64,000 nucleotides of DNA from Oscillatoriales cyanobacterium (GTDB lineage: Bacteria; Cyanobacteriota; Cyanobacteriia; Cyanobacteriales; Microcoleaceae): contig RDYN01000007.1 in the NCBI GenBank assembly GCA_004293365.1, forward strand, positions 35,290-99,289, in the 5' to 3' direction. How positions within the stretch are numbered: position 1 is the first letter of the stretch; every line of letters starts with the position of its first letter. The notes under the pieces were generated by a model, which was given only the letters and a program-made list of their open reading frames with translations, did not search any database and was not told where the DNA came from. Position numbers and translations under genes: made by a program. This document shows, in pieces, positions 45,883 to 55,755 of this stretch.

Positions 45883-48194
45883 AACAGCACTAGAAAAACC
45901 GTAAAAAATTGAACAGTTTCACCAATTCCAAAATTTAATACTCCCGATGTCTGATTGTAGTCAATTCCAGGACTCGCAGTCCCATTATTTGTACTATAAC
46001 TGACAGCAGCAGCCACATTATTACCATCAGTCCGAGTAACCGTAATTGTCGCAAAGTTACTATCTTCATTAACACTGTAGCTGGCGTTACTGAAGTTAAA
46101 TGTGCCGGGATTAGTCAGGTTGATAGTGAAAGTTTGGTTGGGGGAAGTATCGACACCGCCGTTATCTGTGCCACCATTATCTTTCAGGTTTAACGTGATA
46201 TTAGCACTGCCGATCGCCCCTACGGCCGGTGTAAATGTTAGCGTGCCCGCCGAGTCGATCGCAGGTGGTACGCTAAACAAAGCAGCATTGTCATTCCCCG
46301 TAACTTGAAACGCGAGAGTTTGTCCCGACTCGTTGGCGGGGCCCCGAGAAATCGCCGTCGCCCAGCCGGGGATGGTTTGCGCGCTGGAGTTACTCTTGAG
46401 AGTGCGATCGCCCCCTTTGACAAACGAAGGTGCATCGTTAACTGGATTGACTGGAAGCCTGTAGGTAATGGAATTCGTGCTAAATGCCGTCGTTCCCCCG
46501 GTAGATGAAGCATTGACGCCCGCAGTACCGTTACCGACTCCATTCGTTCCATCCCAAGCCCGAAACGTAATTGTCGGTTCGCTGCCAGCGGTACTGTAAT
46601 AGTCTGGGTTGGGTACAAAGCGGACTTTCGCAGGCGTTTGCAGGGAAACCCGCGTCAAGTTGATGTTAGCTTGGGCCGAGGTTGTGTCGTCGCCCAGAAA
46701 TAGAAAGTTAGGAGTTTCGTAAGGGTCGATCGCCCCACTAAATGCAGAATAATCTCGCAGCGGGCCGGTTAGTATAATATCGCCACCCTCAGAAAGAAAG
46801 TAATTATCGCCTTGAACTCTGAGAGTGTAGTCAAAAGCATTATTGGTATTGTAAGCAACGTTTTCGGCGGCCAGAAATAAGCCGTTGATTTGCCCGCCCG
46901 GATTGGGAGTAATGCCGTCTCCTTGGGCAAAGATATTGCCCGTAGTTGCAGATAGCTGCTGGAAACCGATTTCAATTGCTTTGCGATCGCTCGTAACGGC
47001 AACAATGCTAAAACCCGCTCGATTTGAATTAGTGCGAGCTTCTGATATAATTTGGAGATTAAAATCCAAGCTAAATCCCGAAGTGCGATCGAGCGGTGGA
47101 AATAACGGATTTGCCGGATTGTTCGTATAGCCGGCATAAATGCTGTTGGCAGCAGTGCTGTTTAAATTAACTCCATTACCGCTATATATTTCTGAAGCAA
47201 CAATTGTCGGAGAAATTAGATTTAAATTAGTCAAAGAAAGCCAATTTTGAGCGCTGGGAGTATTGCCGTTCGCTCCCTTATACAGAGGATTGCGACCGAG
47301 GACTGTTGCTGAAGTTTCCGACACTGTGCCAAAATCTTTCCAAGTAGTACCGTTAGTTGAAAATTGCCAGTTACCGTTAGTATTGTCTGCTTCCGTGACT
47401 GCGACACCCAACAGATCGTCACCAGCATTGGCATCACTACCTAACTCGCTAGTGGTTGCAAAAATACTAAATCCAGGGTTAGCTGCGCTGGCTGTGTCTT
47501 CATCAATTGCGGGCGCACTATTAAAATTAGAATTTCCTAAAGTTGGAGCGCTGTTAACTTGGGGGTTGCGGAGCTTGTTAATATAAATACTGTTAATTCC
47601 GCCGTTGGGCAAACCTAGAGAACCGGAAGTATTAACAGCATAATTAAGAGTTTTATTTACACCACCAACAGCGCTAAAAAACTCGATATTACGCCCTATA
47701 TTTGGGGCTGAAACTTGCACTTTAGCTGCACTAGCAAAGGCTCCGTGTGTTCCCGATGTCCTCCAGGCGATCGAATCTACTGTATCGAAATTTGTAGTGC
47801 TAGTATTGTCAACATAAACAACGTCTGACTCCGCTAAATTCCCATCAAAATTTCCCACGGGCAGCAGCTTTGTCAAAAATCCACCTGTGGGACTCAATCT
47901 AATGTTCCAATCATTATTTGTTCCCAAAGGTATGGGGTTATAGGTAATCTCTTGATTGACAATTGCTCCACCGATCGCAATTATAGTTCCTGCTTTAAAC
48001 ACAGGAGCAATACTTGCCATATTAGTAAATTTATAAGCCGAATATTTAGCTGTTGTTGGCTCAGTTGAGTCGCCAACAAAATAGCTCTGAAGCTGAGTTG
48101 CACTTACATCTTCTGTCAGCAGTAACTCTACATACTCGTTGCCTGTCCAGTCTCCAGTATCGCGGCGGAATTCATTAATAATTATCTGTCCCAT
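45879..48194 (-). CDS. Large exported-type protein with Calx-beta end, likely 5' half of a split gene
   Basis: 771 residues from [20 protein letters not shown], preferred over an upstream ATG because an AGGTG site precedes it. An N-terminal lamin-tail-like domain (1-180) is followed by beta-rich repeats ([39 protein letters not shown]) of the DUF4347/cadherin-like kind, and a final Calx-beta start ([39 protein letters not shown]). It breaks off at [10 protein letters not shown], about 30 residues short of a full Calx-beta domain, and the missing end appears in another frame in the next gene. Signal peptide absent; type I export is likely. Confidence 0.82.
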   Translation of the reverse strand: MGQIIINEFRRDTGDWTGNEYVELLLTEDVSATQLQSYFVGDSTEPTTAKYSAYKFTNMASIAPVFKAGTIIAIGGAIVNQEITYNPIPLGTNNDWNIRLSPTGGFLTKLLPVGNFDGNLAESDVVYVDNTSTTNFDTVDSIAWRTSGTHGAFASAAKVQVSAPNIGRNIEFFSAVGGVNKTLNYAVNTSGSLGLPNGGINSIYINKLRNPQVNSAPTLGNSNFNSAPAIDEDTASAANPGFSIFATTSELGSDANAGDDLLGVAVTEADNTNGNWQFSTNGTTWKDFGTVSETSATVLGRNPLYKGANGNTPSAQNWLSLTNLNLISPTIVASEIYSGNGVNLNSTAANSIYAGYTNNPANPLFPPLDRTSGFSLDFNLQIISEARTNSNRAGFSIVAVTSDRKAIEIGFQQLSATTGNIFAQGDGITPNPGGQINGLFLAAENVAYNTNNAFDYTLRVQGDNYFLSEGGDIILTGPLRDYSAFSGAIDPYETPNFLFLGDDTTSAQANINLTRVSLQTPAKVRFVPNPDYYSTAGSEPTITFRAWDGTNGVGNGTAGVNASSTGGTTAFSTNSITYRLPVNPVNDAPSFVKGGDRTLKSNSSAQTIPGWATAISRGPANESGQTLAFQVTGNDNAALFSVPPAIDSAGTLTFTPAVGAIGSANITLNLKDNGGTDNGGVDTSPNQTFTINLTNPGTFNFSNASYSVNEDSNFATITVTRTDGNNVAAAVSYSTNNGTASPGIDYNQTSGVLNFGIGETVQFFTVFLVLF

Positions 48195-48643
48195 TTGGAT
48201 GCACCTGATATTTAATATAACAATCCGATCGAATGTGGCAAGCACATTCAACTGCGTGAAAAATTTAAGCAGGAGAGTATTTTGTTCTCTACCGATAACC
48301 TGCCTTTTAGTTCAGTCGTAGGGCGCGTCGGATAATTTGCTTGACACATCGCATAAAATGTGAAAAACTGACGCACCCTACCAGATAACTACTGAATGAT
48401 TTATATGAATCAATCAACCTAAAATAATTATTAATAAATTAACCGAATTAACCTTATAATGTCAAGCATTAAATAATTTCAATAAACACTGCACATAAAA
48501 ATATGTTTATCGGGCAATGACTCGCAAATTTAGATTAAAAATAACCAACCAATCATGTCACATCCCATCGATGTTTGATTGGCAAAACCTTAGTCAAACT
48601 CAAAGGTTATGAAAATCAAGATCGTATTCCCATTGGTAATTAA
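48195..48643. other. Gene-free spacer
   Basis: AT-rich. Contains one GTAGGGCGCGTCGG...GACGCACCCTACC inverted repeat at about 48318-48380 and otherwise no frame or motif that I can support. Confidence 0.5.
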
Positions 48644-48850
48644 TTAAAACACTTCGTCTTCGATTCCCACCCACCATTCGCCCAGATTCATTAAATCTTG
48701 GTGAAGATCGGTAAGTTCTTTGAGATATTCTTCAGTAGAAATCTCCGATCGCCTTTCTTGCAATTTTTTCATCCGCAGTTGCACCAACAGCCACGGTTTA
48801 GAAATCCCATCGGTTGCTTCGATATATTTGGCTAAGTCTTTGCTGTTCAT
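48644..48850 (-). CDS. Small hypothetical protein
   Basis: 68 residues, not recognised. Helical, with the segment GISKPWLLVQLRMKKLQERRSEISTEEYLKELTDLHQDLMNLGEWW and acidic C-terminus. Predicted soluble. Single ATG start with the reverse-strand context AAAAAATAATC. It stands alone between repeats; reality as a gene is likely but not certain. Confidence 0.6.
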   Translation of the reverse strand: MNSKDLAKYIEATDGISKPWLLVQLRMKKLQERRSEISTEEYLKELTDLHQDLMNLGEWWVGIEDEVF

Positions 48851-49059
48851 GATTATTTTTTAGATGGGAATGATTTAACCGCAGAGAGCGCAGAGAACGC
48901 AGAGAAAAAAATAATTATGATGCCAACTGATTTAACATTATACCACTTTGAAACTAATTTAAAAGCTCTCATTTTCCCCAGTCGGTTTCAACCGACTGTC
49001 TTCTTTGAGCCAGGGGTTTAAACCCCTGGCGGACTTGCGGACTCGCCGCCAAACATCCT
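48851..49059. repeat. Spacer with inverted GTCGGTTTCAACCGACTG-type repeats
   Basis: An AACCGCAGAGAGCGCAGAGAAC repeat near 48882 and a hairpin-forming CAGTCGGTTTCAACCGACTG plus CCAGGGGTTTAAACCCCTGG near 48979-49030. The second pair may serve as the 3' end of the cupA transcript. Confidence 0.65.
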
Positions 49060-50382
49060 TTACCTGTAATCCGAAGTCTGAATGTTTTTCAACTTCGCCG
49101 CATATTTCATGCCGTATTCCGGGCGGCAAAAGCGATCGATCTGAGACTCAAAAAACGCCCGATTTGCCTTCAAATGCTTCGGATTTGGGTCATCCAAAGG
49201 ATACAGCAGCGCCGTTCGCAATGCTTGAATTACCGCCGAAGTAACGCAGTACATCGATCGCTGAAACGTCACCCCAATCTGATTGAGGATATCATCTTCG
49301 CCGCGGCACCGCTGTTTGTAGAAATCCATCAAATAAGGCGGCAGGAAGTGCAGCATATCTTGGGCTAGCAACGTCGGCGGGATGCCGGCAGTTCCTACCG
49401 GGAATTTGTCTGCATACAAAACTCCGTAGTGGAAGTCTTTTTGATCGTCTGGAACTTCCCTGGCTTGCGCGTTGTAAGATTTGGTTCCCCGGAACGGTGA
49501 AGTGCGGTAAAATACAGCTTCCACATAAGGTAACGCTGCTTCGTAAAGCCAAGTGAAACCTTTTGATTTCGGGATAATTTCATAGGTTTCGCCGTCGATG
49601 AGAACGTGGTGGTAAATCGGACGACCTGCGATCGCAAATATACCATTTACCAGGAAATCCATCGCCTGGGGTACTGTGGTAACTTTCCCTTCGTCGTACA
49701 AGTCGGAAACTTCAAAAAACACCGGTGCCATTACTTCCCAGAATAAACCGAGATTGCTGTAATAAGACATTTGGCGGCACTGTTCCAAAAACATTTCGGG
49801 AAATGCTTTGTGCAGGGCCAGCATGAACGGGTCTTTTTTGAAGTAAGCTTTAATGGCGCGATCGGCATTAGCTTTGTATTCGTCGCTGTCGAGATAGGGA
49901 TCGAATTGATTCGTCGGCACGTACAAGCCCCGGTGCCAAAGCATTCCTCTCATGCACTCTTCGGCAAATTCCATGTTAATGCGATCGTGCCACAAATGGT
50001 GAAACAGTCGCGGCTTTTTGCCAGTTTCCCCATTTTCCATGAACTCCAAAAGTTCGGGGTGGGCGCTTCCCGTTCCCCGCCACACCCGCAAATCTGCACC
50101 GTCACCTGAATAGTGATTTTGCAAATCTAAATACTCCTGGGGTAAGAAGTATTTAAAGAAGGGAAGAGGGTTTAAAAATACCCGTTCCGCGATGTAAAGT
50201 AAATCCCGCCAATAGAAATCCATCGGTACCGCGTAGGCCTTCCAAATCGCGATGATTTGCATCAGATTTTCCGGCGTATCGGGAATCATCGCGCCGCCAG
50301 CTTCCAGTCTGTGAATTACTTCTGCAAATTCGTGCTTAGAAGGAGGCAGTTTAGTTGCTGGTTTCGTAGGAGTTTGTACCAT
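49060..50382 (-). CDS. cupA: CO2 hydration protein of the inducible NDH-1 complex
   Basis: 440 residues from MVQTPTKPATKLPPSKHEFA; the frame runs ten codons upstream. It is the CupA/ChpY type protein that docks on NDH-1 (with NdhD3/NdhF3) at the thylakoid and converts CO2 to bicarbonate. Family stretches: LYIAERVFLNPLPFFKYFLP, HLWHDRINMEFAEECMRGML, GAGGRP-like FAIAGRPIYHHVLIDG, GTAGIPPTLLAQDMLHFLPP and GVTFQRSMYCVTSAVIQ. Order ndhF3, ndhD3, cupA is that of the low-CO2-induced operon, and the same gene order supports cupA over cupB. A 614-base repeat-rich spacer separates it from ndhD3, which may weaken co-transcription. Confidence 0.93.
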   Translation of the reverse strand: MVQTPTKPATKLPPSKHEFAEVIHRLEAGGAMIPDTPENLMQIIAIWKAYAVPMDFYWRDLLYIAERVFLNPLPFFKYFLPQEYLDLQNHYSGDGADLRVWRGTGSAHPELLEFMENGETGKKPRLFHHLWHDRINMEFAEECMRGMLWHRGLYVPTNQFDPYLDSDEYKANADRAIKAYFKKDPFMLALHKAFPEMFLEQCRQMSYYSNLGLFWEVMAPVFFEVSDLYDEGKVTTVPQAMDFLVNGIFAIAGRPIYHHVLIDGETYEIIPKSKGFTWLYEAALPYVEAVFYRTSPFRGTKSYNAQAREVPDDQKDFHYGVLYADKFPVGTAGIPPTLLAQDMLHFLPPYLMDFYKQRCRGEDDILNQIGVTFQRSMYCVTSAVIQALRTALLYPLDDPNPKHLKANRAFFESQIDRFCRPEYGMKYAAKLKNIQTSDYR

Positions 50383-50586
50383 TGTTTTTTCCTTGGTTTG
50401 AATGAATCTCAATATTTAGAAATATTCGCTTGCGTCGGCTGCAGCGCAATGCTTGGAAGTTGCTAGTAGGGAAATTGCTGTAAGTGCACCTGAATTTAGA
50501 ATTGTTTGCGCTATTCCAAACTTTTACACAGTTATGGTGGTAGTAGACTGGTTGTTTTTATTTTACCATATTTACAATCCGAATTC

Positions 50587-50713
50587 ATATCATGTCTTGT
50601 CCATTACCATCACAAAAACGGTTTGTAGTGCGGACTTCAGTCCGCTCCGGCTGCGGACTGAAGTCCGCACTACAAACGAATCTGATTGTGGTCACTCCAC
50701 CGGAGATGATATC
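50587..50713. mobile_element. MITE-like palindromic element, copy 2
   Basis: Same ends (ATATCATGTCTTGTCCATTA ... CACTCCACCGGAGATGATAT) and same palindrome core (GGTTTGTAGTGCGGACTTCA ... CCGCACTACAAAC at 50620-50677) as copy 1 at 33303-33430. It lies between ndhD3 and cupA. Confidence 0.7.
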
Positions 50714-50759
50714 GTTTGCCAACGGATTGTATAGCGGATTTAACCGATTCAATGGATGG

Positions 50760-50945
50760 ATGTTGAGGGAAGAAGGAAGAAGGAAGAAGGAAGTTCGGCA
50801 ACGGATTGTGTAACGGATGTAACGGATGTAACGGATGTAAAGGATGGAAGTCCGATGTCCGTCGGAAGAAGTCCGATGTCCGTCGGAAGAAGGAAGAAAG
50901 AAGAAGGAAGAAGGAAGAAGGAAGAAGGAAGAAGGAAGAAAGAAG
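50760..50945. repeat. GGAAGAA microsatellite and TAACGGATG repeat
   Basis: GGAAGAA-type heptamers at 50766-50790 and 50886-50945 flank the (TAACGGATG)n block (50791-50837) and two GTCCGATGTCCGTCGGAAGA units. All lie in the ndhD3-cupA spacer. Long reverse frames here are low-complexity artefacts. Confidence 0.9.
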
Positions 50946-50996
50946 ATTTTTCTGATCTCCCCCGATCCCCATCGGACACTCTCCCCCTCTCCCATT

Positions 50997-52502
50997 CTAT
51001 TTGTCCTGCTGATAGCTGACAGCTACTTGAGAATATCTGCCCGTTGACAGGGTTACTGCCATCGCATTTGTAGTAGATTCGCTCCACTTCAGCAGCCACA
51101 CCGGTTGCACTCCCAAGAAGAAAATGATACCCGCTAAAACTAGGGCTGGCATATTTTCGGCAAACTTAACTGCTGGGTAATAAGCCGTGGCATTGTCCAA
51201 TTTGCCAAAACAGGTGCGGTTGAGCAGAATTACAAAGTAAACTGCTGTTAAGCCGGAGGCTAAAATGCACAGTAAAGTCGGAATTGGAAATGCTGAGAAA
51301 CTGCCTTGAAATACTAAAAATTCGGCGATAAAACCGACTAAACCGGGAATGCCGGCGCTTGCCATGCCGCCCAAAACTAACAGCGAACTTGCCGTGGGTA
51401 AGCCGCGCATCGGATTCATCAAGCCGTTGAGCACGTCCAAATCCCGCGTGCCTGCTTTGGTTTCGATGATGCCTACGAGATAAAACAGCAAGGCTAAAAT
51501 CAAGCCGTGGCTTACCATTTGCCCGACGGCGCCGATTAAGGCGAGTTTGGTGCCGGCGGCGCAGGCGACGAGGATGTAGCCCATATGCCCGATCGAACTA
51601 TAGGCTACCATGCGCTTGATATCTTTTTGGGCGATCGCGGTCAAAGCACCGTACATCACGCTCACTGTACCAATTATCGCTAAACCAGGAGCGACAATCG
51701 ACCAAGTTTCGGGGAACATCTGCAAACCAAACCGCACTAAGCCGTAAGTTCCCAACTTCGCCAAAACCCCTCCCAACAGAATTGCTGTTGCTGGCGAAGC
51801 TTCCACGTAGGCATCCGGCAGCCAAGTGTGCAGGGGCACTAAAGGAATTTTAATTGCCAACCCAACTAGGACAATTGTTAGCAAGATTAATTGCGTGTTT
51901 AAGGGCAAATCTTGAGTAGTAATTGCACTATAATCGAAGTTTAAAGAGCCGCTCAGCCAAGCTACACCCAAAAATCCTGCTAAAACTAAAAGTCCCGAAA
52001 CTGCCGTGTAAATCAGAAACTTCATAGCGGCGTATTCGCGCTGCTTGCCGCCCCAAATCGCAATTAACAGGTAAAACGGAATTAATTCTAGCTCGTAAAA
52101 CAAAACGAACAGCAGCAAGTTTTGAGACATCAAAGCTCCCGCCACCCCCGCATTGATCAGCAAAATCAAAGCGTAGTAAAGCTGGGGGCGAGCTATGCCT
52201 TCACCAGTACCGTAAATTACCAATAGCGTTAGCAATCCGGTTAAAACTAGCAGTGGCAAAGATAAGCCATCAATTCCCAAGTTGTAGCTCAAACCCAATT
52301 GTGGAATCCAAGGCAAATATTCGTGAAATTGTAGCCCTGAATTTGTCGTGTCAAATTGAGTTAGCAGCCAGAGATTCAACAGGAAAACGGCAGCAGCGAA
52401 GACGGAAGCGACGGAGCGCACCCGCATCGCATTCATTTTTCCGGGCAAGAACCCGACTACCGCAGCGCCCAACGCGGGCAACCAGAGCAACGCACTAAGC
52501 AT
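50997..52502 (-). CDS. ndhD3: NAD(P)H-quinone oxidoreductase subunit 4, NdhD3 type
   Basis: 501 residues, about 14 membrane helices. It is a proton-pumping antiporter-like subunit of NDH-1MS, the thylakoid complex for high-affinity CO2 uptake. Family motifs: YELELIPFYLLIAIWGGKQREYAA, GLAIKIPLVPLHTWLPDAYVEAS with the conserved Lys and His, KRMVAYSSIGHMGYI and GHGLILA-like SHGLILALLFYLVG. The assignment to type 3 rests on the operon with ndhF3 and cupA. Start ATG at 52502. Confidence 0.93.
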   Translation of the reverse strand: MLSALLWLPALGAAVVGFLPGKMNAMRVRSVASVFAAAVFLLNLWLLTQFDTTNSGLQFHEYLPWIPQLGLSYNLGIDGLSLPLLVLTGLLTLLVIYGTGEGIARPQLYYALILLINAGVAGALMSQNLLLFVLFYELELIPFYLLIAIWGGKQREYAAMKFLIYTAVSGLLVLAGFLGVAWLSGSLNFDYSAITTQDLPLNTQLILLTIVLVGLAIKIPLVPLHTWLPDAYVEASPATAILLGGVLAKLGTYGLVRFGLQMFPETWSIVAPGLAIIGTVSVMYGALTAIAQKDIKRMVAYSSIGHMGYILVACAAGTKLALIGAVGQMVSHGLILALLFYLVGIIETKAGTRDLDVLNGLMNPMRGLPTASSLLVLGGMASAGIPGLVGFIAEFLVFQGSFSAFPIPTLLCILASGLTAVYFVILLNRTCFGKLDNATAYYPAVKFAENMPALVLAGIIFFLGVQPVWLLKWSESTTNAMAVTLSTGRYSQVAVSYQQDK

Positions 52503-52678
52503 AATGTGTGAAGAGTGAAGAGTAAAAAATCATTTCAGTTGACAGTTGAAAGTTGAGAGTTGACAGTTACGAAACATTTGACAGTGGGCTTGGGACGGAC
52601 TGACGGCGGACAATCGCGCTTAATTTGTTGACTGTCAAGTGTTTAAAACCTTGCCCTCCACTGTCAACTGTCAACTGT
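52503..52678. repeat. Inverted TTGACAGTT / AACTGTCAA heptamer blocks
   Basis: TTGACAGTTGAAAGTTGAGA and TTGACAGTT units (52538-52570) face ACTGTCAACTGTCAACTG (52658-52676). They can fold into a long stem between the carbonic anhydrase stop and the ndhD3 start. This hairpin could set the ratio of downstream gene expression. No gene. Confidence 0.75.
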
Positions 52679-53398
52679 TTACGACTCAATCAAAATATTG
52701 ACTGCACCCGTGTCTAAATCGTAATATCCACCAACAACCTTCAGCTTATTCTCTTGAATTAACTTTGAGATAACTGGAGATGCTTTCAGCCTTTTAGCTT
52801 GCAGCACCACATTGGCTTTGCAGGCATTTTCTAAACGATCGCCTGCTTGGCCTTTCGAGCTTTCTACAGCAGGCCTAATTGCGTCGAGCAAACTGCCAAT
52901 TTGACCGGGAACTTGAGCGCCTTTGATGGTTGCATCTACCGCACCGCAACGTTTGTGGCCGATTACTACCAGCACTTTTGCTCCCAGCACCAGCGTGCCA
53001 AATTCCAGGCTGCCAATTTCTTCTGGAGTAGCTACATTTCCGGCTACCCGACAGACAAATAAATCGCCCAATCCCTGATCGAAGATAATCTCAGAAGGAA
53101 AGCGGGAATCAGCACAGCCCAGAATAGCAGCGAATGGTTTTTGAGCTTTGGCAACTTCGGCAAGGCGGGGTAAGTCTTGGTTGGGACTTTGGCGTTTTCT
53201 GTCAACAAATCGCTTGTTCCCCTCCATTAATTTTGCCAACGCTGCATCGGGACTCATGTCATTTTGAGCAATTGCTGGTTCCGGTGCAGCTACATCAGCA
53301 CCTACTCGTGCTGCGAGTATTCCTGTACCTATTGCTCCTGCGACAAATTTGAGGGAGTTGCGCCGGGAAAGATTTACTTGTCTGTGATGGTCTTTCAT
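52679..53398 (-). CDS. Beta carbonic anhydrase with Tat signal
   Basis: 239 residues. The N-terminus has a twin-arginine signal: basic region, SRRNSLKF (R12, R13), then a hydrophobic stretch AGAIGTGILAARVGA and a likely cleavage near PAIAQN. The mature domain is a beta carbonic anhydrase with zinc ligands C95, H148 and C151 and the catalytic dyad D97/R99 (GCADSRFPSE; IGHKRCGA). It should hydrate CO2 or dehydrate bicarbonate in the periplasm or lumen. It lies between ndhF3 and ndhD3 in the same direction; cyanobacterial operons usually have these two next to each other. It resembles EcaB-like enzymes. A role in feeding CO2 to the NDH-1 complex is inferred. Confidence 0.92.
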   Translation of the reverse strand: MKDHHRQVNLSRRNSLKFVAGAIGTGILAARVGADVAAPEPAIAQNDMSPDAALAKLMEGNKRFVDRKRQSPNQDLPRLAEVAKAQKPFAAILGCADSRFPSEIIFDQGLGDLFVCRVAGNVATPEEIGSLEFGTLVLGAKVLVVIGHKRCGAVDATIKGAQVPGQIGSLLDAIRPAVESSKGQAGDRLENACKANVVLQAKRLKASPVISKLIQENKLKVVGGYYDLDTGAVNILIES

Positions 53399-53502
53399 GT
53401 ATCCTGCCTTGTTGGATCGAGTTTGAAATCTTTATTCAAGACTTCATTTGTTTAAGATTTTAGGTTGAAAGTGTCACCTAAAATCTGCAACGTTATATCT
53501 CT

Positions 53503-55362
53503 TTACCCGCCGACAATCAGGGACAGGCGAGCCAACAGAGGCCAGCTTACTAGCAGTCCTAAAAGTGCAACTCCGAACAGAATTGTCAGGGCATAAAACT
53601 GAGTTTGACCGCTAACGTTGTATTTGAGGCTCTGCCCGCCGAAAACTGTGGCAAAACCGATTAAGTTCGCAAATCCGTCAACAATATTGCGATCGAACCA
53701 GGATATGATTTGGGAAACCAGACCGACGGCAAAGATGATGGTCACGCGGTAAAGTTGGGCGGTGTAAAAGTCGTAGGCAAAGAAGTCTTGCACGGCTTGA
53801 GAACCAATTCGCACTGGTTTTTCCCACTTTTCGTTGAGGTAAATAAATGCTCCGGCACCGATGCCGATCGCACTTGACAAAGCTAACAGCCCGGCCGCAG
53901 TATAATTCAAAGTTGCCCAAGGCAAAATTTGCCACGCTGCGAGCAACTGCGGGACGTGCAAAGTAAATCCCATTAACACTGTCATCGGCAAGACAAAAGG
54001 CCAGGCAACTTCGGGCGAACGTTCGGTCATTTGCTTGGGTTTGCCGCCGAAAACTAAACCGAAAACGCGCACTAAGCCAAAAGCAGTGACGCCGTTGACA
54101 AACAGCACTACTACTAACAGTGAAGGATGAGTTTTAGCCAGCCCGCCTGCTAATTCTGATAAAGCCCAGAAGCAGCCGAAGGGGGGCAGTCCCATCACTC
54201 CAGCGGCGCCGACAAGAAACGATATTCCCGATATCGGGCGCTTCGCCCACAAACCGCCGAGATATCGGACATCCTGAGTGATGCTGTTCCAAACTACCGA
54301 ACCGATGCTCATCACCAACAAACCCATTGCCAAGCTGTAGGCAAAGATCAATGTCAAAGCTGTTTGGGTTTGTCCGGTACCGACGGCGATAAATACTAAG
54401 CCCATGTAAGAGCTAACTATATAGGAAAGGGTGCGCTTGATGTCGATTTGGGCGATCGCAATTAAAGACGCACCCACAGCCGTTGCAGCACCCACAATAA
54501 TAGTTGTCTTCAGCCCCACGGGCGACAAAGCAATCACCGGCTGCAATTTAATCAAAATCCAGGCGCCGGTTTCCACAACCACCGTGTTCCGCAAAATCGT
54601 TGCCGGCAAAGGGCCTTCCATCGCCTCATCCAGCCACAGGTGCAGGGGAAACTGGGCGCATTTGCCCATCGGGCCGGCAATCAAAGCCAAACTCAACAGC
54701 GTCGCCACTGTGGGGTCAATGTTTGCAGTCTTAGCCCACACGGCCAACTCGTCAAAATTCCAAGTTCCAGCCAGCGGCAGAATTGCAACTACTCCCATCA
54801 GCAGGAATAAGTCTCCTACCCGCTTTGTCAAGAAAGCGTCGCGGGCGCCCGTCACCACCAAAGACTGATTGAACCACAGCCCGATTAGCAGGTAAGTTCC
54901 CAGAGTCAGAACTTCCAGAATCATGTAGCTGAAAAACAGAGAGTTGGACAATACCAAGCCGCACATCCCCGCTTCAAACAGCCCCATCAGGGAAAAGAAC
55001 CTAGCCCAGCCCCAGTCCATCTCCATGTAACCGACTGCATAAATCTGCGCCAGAAGGTTCAGTCCGGTAATCAAAACTGTCGCCCCGACTGTGACAGCAG
55101 AGATGTCTACGGGAATGGTTAAGTCTAAACCTGCCACATTCAGCCAGGGAATCAACTGGTGTTGTGCCGGTTGGTTCCAGATAGCTGTCAGGGCGATGAC
55201 GCCGTGAAGGAAAGCGAAGAAAGTTAAGATGGCGTTTACGTAACCGGAGGGTCTAGGCCCCGTGCGGCGAGTTACTGCTGGAAACCACAGTATCGACAGA
55301 AATGCGCCGATAAGTGGATAGCAAGGTATAAACCAAACGGTCTGGAGTAGGATTTGAGCCAT
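53503..55362 (-). CDS. ndhF3: NAD(P)H-quinone oxidoreductase subunit 5, NdhF3 type
   Basis: 619 residues from the ATG at 55362 (MAQILLQTVWFIPCYPLIGA); a GTG two codons upstream is possible. About 15 membrane helices. Motifs: YMILEVLTLGTYLLIGLWF, TKRVGDLFLLMGVVAI, GKCAQFPLHLWLDEAMEGPLP with the proton-path Lys/His, and DIKRTLSYIVSSYMGLV. It is the distal proton-pump subunit of the CO2-uptake NDH-1 complex and the first gene of the ndhF3-CA-ndhD3-cupA run. Regulation by a CcmR/NdhR-type repressor is usual for this operon, but I could not place its site. Confidence 0.95.
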   Translation of the reverse strand: MAQILLQTVWFIPCYPLIGAFLSILWFPAVTRRTGPRPSGYVNAILTFFAFLHGVIALTAIWNQPAQHQLIPWLNVAGLDLTIPVDISAVTVGATVLITGLNLLAQIYAVGYMEMDWGWARFFSLMGLFEAGMCGLVLSNSLFFSYMILEVLTLGTYLLIGLWFNQSLVVTGARDAFLTKRVGDLFLLMGVVAILPLAGTWNFDELAVWAKTANIDPTVATLLSLALIAGPMGKCAQFPLHLWLDEAMEGPLPATILRNTVVVETGAWILIKLQPVIALSPVGLKTTIIVGAATAVGASLIAIAQIDIKRTLSYIVSSYMGLVFIAVGTGQTQTALTLIFAYSLAMGLLVMSIGSVVWNSITQDVRYLGGLWAKRPISGISFLVGAAGVMGLPPFGCFWALSELAGGLAKTHPSLLVVVLFVNGVTAFGLVRVFGLVFGGKPKQMTERSPEVAWPFVLPMTVLMGFTLHVPQLLAAWQILPWATLNYTAAGLLALSSAIGIGAGAFIYLNEKWEKPVRIGSQAVQDFFAYDFYTAQLYRVTIIFAVGLVSQIISWFDRNIVDGFANLIGFATVFGGQSLKYNVSGQTQFYALTILFGVALLGLLVSWPLLARLSLIVGG

Positions 55363-55755
55363 TGGCACTACCTGTAAATGTTACAAAAATTTAAAAATCT
55401 GAGAATAATCTCGATCGCCATTCGGCTGAGGTCCTTCGCCAGAAGTAAAGAAATTTTGGGGTAAATGCGAGTTTCTTGTCGTTTTGAAACTGCGCGCTTC
55501 AAAATAGACTCATTAATTTTATATTAAGGATTGCCTGAAATTTTCATATTTCCCAATTCAGCATACTTATATACAGATAAACTGTGCTTATCGGATGTAA
55601 AGATCAGACGGCGGTTGAAACCGCGCCTACACAAACGATGTCCGGATGGTGCGCGGACTCAAGAGAGAATAACATAGGATAGGTCTTCAACCCGCGCACC
55701 ATCCGGGTTTTGCCTGTATAGACGCGGTTTCAACCGCCCAGTCTTCTTCTAAGGA
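55363..55755. promoter_or_regulatory. Upstream region of the ndhF3 operon, with palindromic repeat
   Basis: The first 230 bases before ndhF3 are AT-rich (ACAGATAAACTG, TATATTAAGGATTG) and must include the operon promoter. At about 55605-55745 lies a repeat pair: GGCGGTTGAAACCGCGCCTA and the inverted GACGCGGTTTCAACCGCCCA around GGATGGTGCGCGGACT / GCGCACCATCC. A related copy is at 61822. No gene. Confidence 0.55.

Noticed and set aside
50585..51099. Overlapping reverse frames rich in SSFFLLPSS
   Set aside because: Translations of the GGAAGAA microsatellite in the ndhD3-cupA spacer.
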